5,411 nt of DNA, from contig NZ_PSMQ01000084.1 of NCBI RefSeq assembly GCF_040290245.1, forward strand, positions 1 to 5,411, read 5' to 3'. The first letter of the stretch is position 1; the number at the start of each line of letters is the position of its first letter. The notes under the pieces were generated by a model, which was given only the letters and a program-made list of their open reading frames with translations, made no database searches and was not told where the DNA came from. This DNA comes from Thermus_A sp040290245. Its GTDB lineage: Bacteria; Deinococcota; Deinococci; Deinococcales; Thermaceae. The position numbers and the translations under genes were made by a program. Below are positions 1 to 5,411 of the stretch, piece by piece.

Positions 1-77
<77 letters not shown>

Positions 78-659
78 AGGGCGTGAACCCCTCCCCTTGA
101 CCTTCCGGCACCGGGCAAGCGTCGCTCCCTATACCTCCTCTTACGAGTTCGCAGAGAGCTGTGTTTTTGGTAAACAGTCGCCAGAGCCTATTCACTGCGA
201 CTCCCTCGGGCTACTCACCCTAACGGAGCACCCCTTCTCCCGAAGTTACGGGGCTAACTTGCAAAGTTCCTTGGCGAGGGTTCTCCCGCGCGCCTTAGTG
301 CTCTCGCACCCGCCCACCTGTGTCGGTTTCCGGTACGGGTCCCCATGGGTTACGCTTAGAGGCTTTTCTCGGCTCCCTGGCTTCAGGGGGTTGTCACCCT
401 CACGGGCTTCCCCACCACGCAGAGCACACGAGAGGCGGATTTGCCTGCCCCTCACCCTGCGCTTCTGGCCGGGCTCGTCCATGGCTCCGGTCCCCCTAGC
501 CTAAAGCGTCACCCCATCGCACCCATGGGGAGGGCCGGAATATTAACCGGCTGTCCATCGGCTACGCCTTTCGGCCTCACCTTAGGCCCCGCCTAACCCT
601 ACGCTGACGACCATTGCGTAGGAACCCTTGGGCTTACGGCGACAGGGATTTCCACCCTG

Positions 660-691
<32 letters not shown>

Positions 692-820
692 CCTTGCCTC
701 CAGCTGCCCTCGCGGACAACCTTCATCGGCATCGGGAACGCTCCCCTACCGCTCAAGGTCTACCCTTGAACCCGCGGCTTCGGCGCTGGGCTTAAGCCCC
801 GATCATTTTCGGCGCAGCAC

Positions 821-890
<70 letters not shown>

Positions 891-1444
891 AGCGGCGCCA
901 CATCCTTTCCCACTTAGCCCAGACTCCGGGACCTTAGCCGGCGGTCTCGGTTGTTCCCGCGCTCGGATACGAACGTTATCGCCCGCACCCTCACTCCCAG
1001 GCTCCACCTGAGCCCCTTCGGAGTTTGACAGGGTTTGGTAGGCTGGTAGGCCCCCTAGCCCTATCAGTGCTCTACAGGACCCAGTCAGCACCTGAGGCTG
1101 ACCCTAAAGTCATTTCGGGGAGAACCAGCTATCTCCGGGTTCGGTTAGCTTTTCACTCCTAACCCCAGCTCATCCGAGGGGTTTTCATCCCCCACCGGTC
1201 CGGCCCTCCACGCGGTCTTACCCGCGCTTCAGCCTGGCCAGGGCTAGCTCACCCGGTTTCGGGTCCACGGCCGCAGACTAAACGCCCTGTTCGGACTCGG
1301 TTTCCCTACGCCTCCGCCAAAGGCTTAAGCTCGCCTACGACCGTGAGTCGCCGGCTCATGCTTCAATAGGCACACCACAAGGGCTTAATGCCCCCGTGAT
1401 TGCTTGTAAGCACACGGTTTCAGGCTCTTTTTCACTCCCCTCCC

Positions 1445-1478
<34 letters not shown>

Positions 1479-1953
1479 TCACTATCGGTCACCCGGAGTA
1501 CTTAGCCTTAGGCGGTGGTCCGCCCAGATTCCCCCATGGCTCCACGAACCACAGGGTACTCGGGTACCCTCACCTATCCCTACGCCTTCCGCCTACGGGG
1601 CTTTCACCCTCTTTGGCGCTGCTTCCCAACAGCTTCGGCTAGGCTCAGGATTCGGTATCTTGAGGGCCCCACTACCCCGGCCTGCAAGCAGACCGGTTTA
1701 GGCTCTTCCCCTTTCGCTCGCCGCTACTCAGGGAGTCGATCTCTCTTTCCTCTCCTGTGGGTACTAAGATGTTTCAGTTCCCCACGTTCCCCCCGCTCAT
1801 CGCGGTGACCCGTGTTCCCACGGGCCGGGTTCCCCCATTCGGAGATCCAGGGATCAACGCCCGCTACCGGCTCCCCCTGGCTTATCGCAGGTAGCCACGT
1901 CCTTCATCGGCTCGGGTGCCGAGGCATCCACCGTGTGCCCTTAGCATCTTGAC

Positions 1954-2002
1954 CGCCCTTTACATCATCCCTAAAGGGCGCTACCACCTGGCCTGTCAAG
2001 AT
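1954..2002 (-). promoter_or_regulatory. 23S leader: boxA-like hairpin and stem with the mature 5' end
   Basis: Directly upstream of the mature 23S end, the leader has a perfect 9-bp inverted repeat, 1954-1962 with 1972-1980, around a 9-nt loop. Its 5' arm in RNA sense is CGCCCUUUA, which matches 7 of 9 positions of the bacterial boxA core UGCUCUUUA bound by NusB/NusE during rRNA antitermination. A second 8-bp pairing encloses it: leader AUCUUGAC (1995-2002) is complementary to GUCAAGAU at the start of 23S (1946-1953). The pairings are visible in the sequence. Roles in antitermination or in presenting the 5' end for processing are inferred. Confidence 0.55.
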
Positions 2003-2006
2003 CCCC

Positions 2007-2027
2007 CGCCGCTCTCACCGAGCAGCG
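2007..2027 (-). promoter_or_regulatory. Hairpin at the start of the rRNA leader transcript
   Basis: An 8-bp stem (2007-2014 with 2020-2027, one G-U pair in RNA) closes a 5-nt loop. It starts within a nucleotide or two of the expected transcription start near 2028. A 5'-terminal stem could stabilise the precursor or shape the leader. No function is established from sequence, and it has no U-tract that would suggest termination. Confidence 0.45.
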
Positions 2028-2035
2028 CAAAAATA

Positions 2036-2064
2036 AGACTACCACCGCGGCAAAAAAGAGTCAA
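2036..2064 (-). promoter_or_regulatory. Promoter of the 23S operon
   Basis: On the minus strand there is a -35 element TTGACT (2059-2064), a 17-bp spacer and a -10 element TAGTCT (2036-2041), followed by a T-rich stretch and a likely start near G2028. The -35 matches the vegetative sigma consensus at 5 of 6 positions and the spacing is ideal. It lies about 75 bp upstream of mature 23S in the right orientation. Only five G-C pairs separate the -35 box from the end of the insertion sequence at 2070, so any native UP element further upstream has been displaced. Confidence 0.8.
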
Positions 2065-2069
2065 GGGGG

Positions 2070-2094
2070 TGTAATCGGTCAACACATCTGAGAC
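2070..2094. repeat. Left terminal inverted repeat of the IS
   Basis: Reading inward, this end starts TGTAATCGGTCA and reaches ACACATCTGAGAC. The right end, on the other strand, reads TGAACCCGGACAG then ACAGATGTGAGAC. The inner 13-bp block matches at 11 of 13 positions, and the outer block shares TG, CGG and CA when small gaps are allowed. The transposase stop codon TGA (2079-2081, minus strand) lies inside this repeat. Confidence 0.7.
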
Positions 2095-3137
2095 TCTCCA
2101 CCCTGGGGGACCGACTCCCCTTGCATCATAGCCAGGAACTCTAGGGGCGCGAGGCCGTTTAGGGCCCGGTGCGGTCGTTCGCGGTTGTAGTACTCCAGGT
2201 AAGCGTTTAGCTCACTTTGAAGCTCGGGAATCCTTGAAGGCAACGGCCGGGTGTAGAACTCGTCCCTGAAGGTCCGCTGCATTCGTTCGACGTGGCCATT
2301 GAGCTTGGGACTCCTGGGTGGGAGGACGAAGAGCTCGATGCCTAAACGCGCACAAACTTCTTCAAACTCCGCCATGAACTCGCTCCCGCCGTCCACTTGA
2401 ATCGCCCGGACGGGGAAGGGGGTGTGGGTGATGAGGTGAGCCAGGAAGCCGGCCGCCAGGTCCGCCGTGGCCCTCGTGTGCACCTCGGCCAGAGAAAAGC
2501 GGGTGAAAAGGTCCACCGCCGAGAAGTGCTTGACGACCTCCCCGGGCCCTAGGGTCACGGTGAGGGTGTCCACCTGGACCAGGTCCCCAGGTGAGGAGGC
2601 AACGTAGCTTTTGGGTTTCCTCCGGGCGTGGGGGCGCTGGGTCTTCCGCCTGGTCTTCCCCCGTCTCGCCCGGGCCAGGAAGGCGGCCACGCTTTCCACC
2701 CTTCCCCGCCTTTCCAGGTGGGCCAGGATACGGCCCACGGTGCGCTCGCTGATGTTGAACCCTCGCTTCCAGAGGGCGAGCCAGATCGGCCAGCGGCCCC
2801 AGGTGGGGTTTTGTTTTCGCAAGGCCTCGATCGCGATGATGCATTCGGGGCTCCAGTGCCCCTTCCGCCGTAGGCGCTTGGGGCGTTTAGGCTTGGGCAA
2901 GAGGCCTTTAAGCCCCTCGTCCTGGAGTTTTCGCTTGTAGCGGTAGTAGGTGGCCCGGCTGATCCCCACCAGGGACTGGATCTCTGACCAGTCCACCTTG
3001 AGTTTCCTGAACGCCTCGACCTGTTTGAGCTTTTGTAAGCGGGCCTGGACCGTGGGATCGCCCGCGCCAGCCCCGACAAGTTCCTGGGCCTTCCTCGCTC
3101 CCCGCCATACCTCCCGGCCAACCGTTGTAAGATGCAT
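2079..3137 (-). CDS. IS481-like DDE transposase
   Basis: This 352-residue protein should cut and join the insertion sequence ends. An N-terminal helix-turn-helix region (about residues 34-75, including the motif VGISRATYYRYK) and a second wing-like segment (about 95-140) should bind the terminal repeats. A very basic linker (about 156-178) follows, then an integrase-type RNase H fold. The catalytic triad is visible: D190 in QVDTLTV, D249 in VDGGSEF and E284 in NGHVERMQ. The C-terminal YNRERPHRALNGLAPLEFL is typical of IS481 and IS3-type transposases. The frame is open for 12 codons further upstream, to 3173, but ATG 3137 is preferred because AGGAGGT (3146-3152) lies 8 nt before it, whereas the upstream ATG has no such site. 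No frameshift or missing catalytic residue is seen, so it may be active. Confidence 0.9.
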   Translation of the reverse strand: MHLTTVGREVWRGARKAQELVGAGAGDPTVQARLQKLKQVEAFRKLKVDWSEIQSLVGISRATYYRYKRKLQDEGLKGLLPKPKRPKRLRRKGHWSPECIIAIEALRKQNPTWGRWPIWLALWKRGFNISERTVGRILAHLERRGRVESVAAFLARARRGKTRRKTQRPHARRKPKSYVASSPGDLVQVDTLTVTLGPGEVVKHFSAVDLFTRFSLAEVHTRATADLAAGFLAHLITHTPFPVRAIQVDGGSEFMAEFEEVCARLGIELFVLPPRSPKLNGHVERMQRTFRDEFYTRPLPSRIPELQSELNAYLEYYNRERPHRALNGLAPLEFLAMMQGESVPQGGESQMC

Positions 3138-3139
3138 CC

Positions 3140-3173
3140 GTGGGGACCTCCTCTCTCCTGGAGTGGTCCCCAC
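3140..3173 (-). promoter_or_regulatory. Hairpin over the transposase ribosome-binding site
   Basis: A perfect 9-bp inverted repeat (3140-3148 with 3165-3173, arms GTGGGGACC and GGTCCCCAC) encloses a 16-nt loop. The transposase Shine-Dalgarno AGGAGGT spans the loop and the 3' arm, so part of it is paired when the stem forms, just before the start codon at 3137. In other IS elements such stems are known to silence transposase translation from read-through transcripts. That role is inferred here from position. Confidence 0.6.
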
Positions 3174-3188
3174 ATTCTTATCGATCCG

Positions 3189-3214
3189 GTCTCACATCTG
3201 TCTGTCCGGGTTCA
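3189..3214. repeat. Right terminal inverted repeat of the IS
   Basis: This is the partner of the left repeat, with the shared inner block GTCTCACATCTGT at 3189-3201 on the plus strand. It ends one base before the TATACT box thought to belong to the glmS promoter. No direct repeat of the bases just outside it (starting GTATAC) is found outside the left end (ending AGGGGG), so the target duplication has been lost or the boundary is off by a few bases. Confidence 0.65.
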
Positions 3215-3215
3215 G

Positions 3216-3221
3216 TATACT
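3216..3221 (+). promoter_or_regulatory. -10-like box, candidate glmS promoter
   Basis: TATACT matches the vegetative -10 consensus at 5 of 6 positions and lies two bases outside the right end of the insertion sequence. Transcription would start near 3228, upstream of both possible ribozyme cleavage sites. The 17- or 18-bp spaced -35 position falls inside the IS right end and reads CACATC or TCACAT, a very poor match, and there is no extended -10 TG. The native -35 may have been lost on insertion, or the real promoter may lie elsewhere. Confidence 0.45.
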
Positions 3222-3238
3222 TAGGCCCCAGGGGGGTG

Positions 3239-3250
3239 AGCGCCTGGAAG
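3239..3250 (+). promoter_or_regulatory. Alternative ribozyme 5' end
   Basis: AGCGCCUGGA at 3239-3248 is identical to the start of the Thermoanaerobacter glmS ribozyme as I recall it, with cleavage between A3239 and G3240. Using it would need an unusually long P1 region of about 50 nt before GACGAGG. A weak candidate pairs 3258-3266 with 3288-3298, with two wobbles and a small bulge. CGCC 3241-3244 could instead pair locally with GGCG 3272-3275, which would make this an upstream accessory hairpin. Confidence 0.35.
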
Positions 3251-3278
3251 AGTTAGAGGTTAGGCCAAAAAGGCGGGA

Positions 3279-3306
3279 AGCGCAGGGGGCCTTTGGCCCG
3301 ACGAGG
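3279..3306 (+). promoter_or_regulatory. Preferred ribozyme cleavage site and P1 helix
   Basis: Cleavage is predicted between A3279 and G3280 in AAGCGCAGG. A compact P1, GGGCC (3287-3291) with GGCCC (3295-3299) around a UUU loop, then leads straight into GACGAGG at 3300. This reproduces the Bacillus spacing, in which about 21 nt separate G1 from GACGAGG; here it is 20. C3281, G3282 and C3283 can pair with G3364, C3363 and G3362 as the P2.2 pseudoknot, but A3284 faces C3361. G3300 occupies the place of the guanine proposed as general base in crystallised glmS ribozymes. Confidence 0.55.
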
Positions 3307-3505
3307 TGGCGGACCCCGCAAAGGGGATAACCGGAAAAGCCGGGAAAGATCGAGGGTGTCCGCGGATGCCGCCCGGGGTGTGCCCGCCCCGCCCGCCTGA
3401 AAAAAGCCCGCGGGGAAAGCCTGTGCTTCTGGACGGGACAACCCAAGGGCAGGGCGAACCTGAGGACAGGGCCTAAAGCCCTGGTAGGTCCCAAGTGGGC
3501 TTAAC

Positions 3506-3510
3506 GAGGA
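3506..3510 (+). promoter_or_regulatory. glmS Shine-Dalgarno site
   Basis: GAGGA lies 4 nt before the ATG at 3515. Just upstream, AAGCCC (3476-3481) can pair with GGGCTT (3497-3502), a 6-bp stem ending 3 nt before the Shine-Dalgarno site and leaving it exposed. The site fixes the start codon, which must also place cysteine at residue 2 for GlmS activity. Confidence 0.75.
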
Positions 3511-3514
3511 AAAG

Positions 3515-5329
<1,815 letters not shown>

Positions 5330-5346
5330 CAAGAAGGTGACCTCCT

Positions 5347-5400
5347 CCCCCCTCTAAAGAGGGGGGCTAGAACGTAGCCCCTTTGGGGCTGACCCCCCTT
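5347..5400 (+). terminator. Overlapping hairpins after glmS, possible terminator
   Basis: Starting 18 nt after the glmS stop there is a strong 8-bp stem CCCCCCTC/GAGGGGGG (5347-5354 with 5359-5366, TAAA loop) and a 6-bp stem AGCCCC/GGGGCT (5376-5381 with 5385-5390). Alternative pairings use the same bases: GGGGCTA 5363-5369 with TAGCCCC 5375-5381, and the G6 at 5361-5366 with the C6 at 5393-5398. There is no U-run beyond TT, so a classical intrinsic terminator is only partly supported. It could also be a leader or attenuator of the next gene, or the end of a small mobile element. Confidence 0.45.
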
Positions 5401-5411
5401 CACCGACGAGG

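Larger units (their letters stand above)
2070..3214 (-). mobile_element. IS481-like insertion sequence, about 1145 bp, apparently intact
   Basis: The element is bounded by imperfect inverted repeats at 2070-2094 and 3189-3214 and contains one transposase gene filling nearly all its length, with the stop codon inside the left repeat. A single uninterrupted reading frame, a DDE core with 34 residues between the second D and the E, and a total length near 1.1 kb fit the IS481 family better than IS3, which normally uses two frames joined by a programmed frameshift. Both ends begin with TG. No clear target-site duplication is visible, so the exact borders are inferred from the repeats. It sits between the divergent 23S and glmS units and is transcribed toward 23S. 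Confidence 0.82.
3239..3471 (+). ncRNA. glmS ribozyme (glucosamine-6-phosphate-dependent self-cleaving riboswitch), divergent form
   Basis: The 5' UTR of glmS carries the diagnostic pieces of this ribozyme in order. They are an AGCGC cleavage-site motif, the core GACGAGGUGG (3300-3309) as in Bacillus, the motif GAUCGA (3348-3353), and GCGGAUGCCGCCCGG (3362-3376), which matches the Bacillus GCGGAUGCCUCCCGG at all but one base. P2 forms between GGCGG 3308-3312 and CCGCC 3369-3373. P3 forms between 3374-3380 and 3385-3391 with a 4-nt loop. A P4-like stem closes 3420-3424 with 3466-3470. In known members, glucosamine-6-phosphate acts as a coenzyme for cleavage, after which the downstream mRNA is degraded, giving feedback on GlmS. 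Oddities are an insertion of about 35 nt between P2 and GAUCGA, two possible cleavage sites, and C instead of G at 3361 in the P2.2 pseudoknot strand. Placement directly before glmS strongly supports the call; catalytic activity is not shown by sequence. Confidence 0.85.

Noticed and set aside
97..504. Open frame on the plus strand (135 codons) and similar frames at 1396-1701 and 1515-1808
   Set aside because: They lie antisense to the 23S rRNA gene, whose conserved sequence explains the bases; such frames are a known source of false hypothetical proteins.
1976..1999. Second promoter with TTGACA in the 23S leader (minus strand, 1994-1999)
   Set aside because: No acceptable -10 follows at 16-18 bp (CTTTAG at 17), and the sequence is better explained as the complement of the 23S 5' end.
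2079..3137. IS3-type element with orfA/orfB frameshifting
   Set aside because: One continuous frame contains both the helix-turn-helix and the full DDE core, with no slippery-site split.
2555..3175. Second minus-strand open frame overlapping the transposase
   Set aside because: It is out of frame with the DDE protein, with serine/arginine/glycine-rich composition typical of a GC-rich shadow frame.
2065..3238. GGGGGTG at 2065-2071 and 3232-3238 as a target-site duplication
   Set aside because: It would put the IS right end about 17 bp beyond the terminal repeat and make the two ends unequal; a G-rich match of this length is likely by chance here.
3400..3415. Minus-strand terminator: GC-rich palindrome followed by six T
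   Set aside because: CCCGCGGG has no loop, so it cannot form a usable hairpin, and no minus-strand gene ends here. The A-run is part of the ribozyme P3-P4 linker.
3192..3494. Minus-strand frame of 100 codons across the glmS leader
   Set aside because: The region is explained by ribozyme structure on the other strand; the frame is low-complexity and has no clear start signal.

Overview
The window looks like a chromosomal segment from a Thermus species or a close relative. The evidence is a high-GC 23S rRNA that resembles Thermus 23S from its 5' end onward, a 23S gene with its own promoter and no 16S gene ahead of it (split rRNA operons are known in Thermus), and a GC-rich, thermophile-like glmS. 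The 23S 5' end differs at several bases from the T. thermophilus sequence as I remember it, so another Thermus species is likely. This is recall, not a search.

Layout: (1) 1-1954, minus strand: the 5' two thirds of a 23S rRNA gene; its 3' third lies beyond the left edge. (2) 1955-2064: the rRNA leader and promoter, with a boxA-like motif inside a hairpin, a leader segment complementary to the mature 23S 5' end, and a -35/-10 pair at 2059-2064/2036-2041. (3) 2070-3214: an apparently intact insertion sequence of about 1145 bp resembling the IS481 family, with imperfect terminal inverted repeats, one DDE transposase gene on the minus strand, and a hairpin over the transposase ribosome-binding site. 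(4) 3215-3514, plus strand: a -10-like element, a long structured 5' UTR that I identify as a divergent glmS ribozyme, and the glmS Shine-Dalgarno site. (5) 3515-5329: full-length glmS, glucosamine-6-phosphate synthase. (6) 5330-5411: overlapping hairpins that probably terminate glmS or belong to the next unit.

The ribosomal operon and glmS are transcribed divergently, and the insertion sequence sits in the control region between them, 5 bp from the rRNA -35 box and 1 bp from the glmS -10-like box. The most interesting element is the glmS leader. It keeps the conserved GACGAGG and GCGGAUGCC core segments and the P2 and P3 pairings of the glucosamine-6-phosphate-dependent self-cleaving ribozyme. 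It differs in having two possible cleavage sites 40 nt apart, an insertion of about 35 nt with two extra hairpins, and an altered pseudoknot base. The expected circuit is product feedback: GlmS makes glucosamine-6-phosphate, which triggers cleavage of the glmS mRNA leader and lowers expression.
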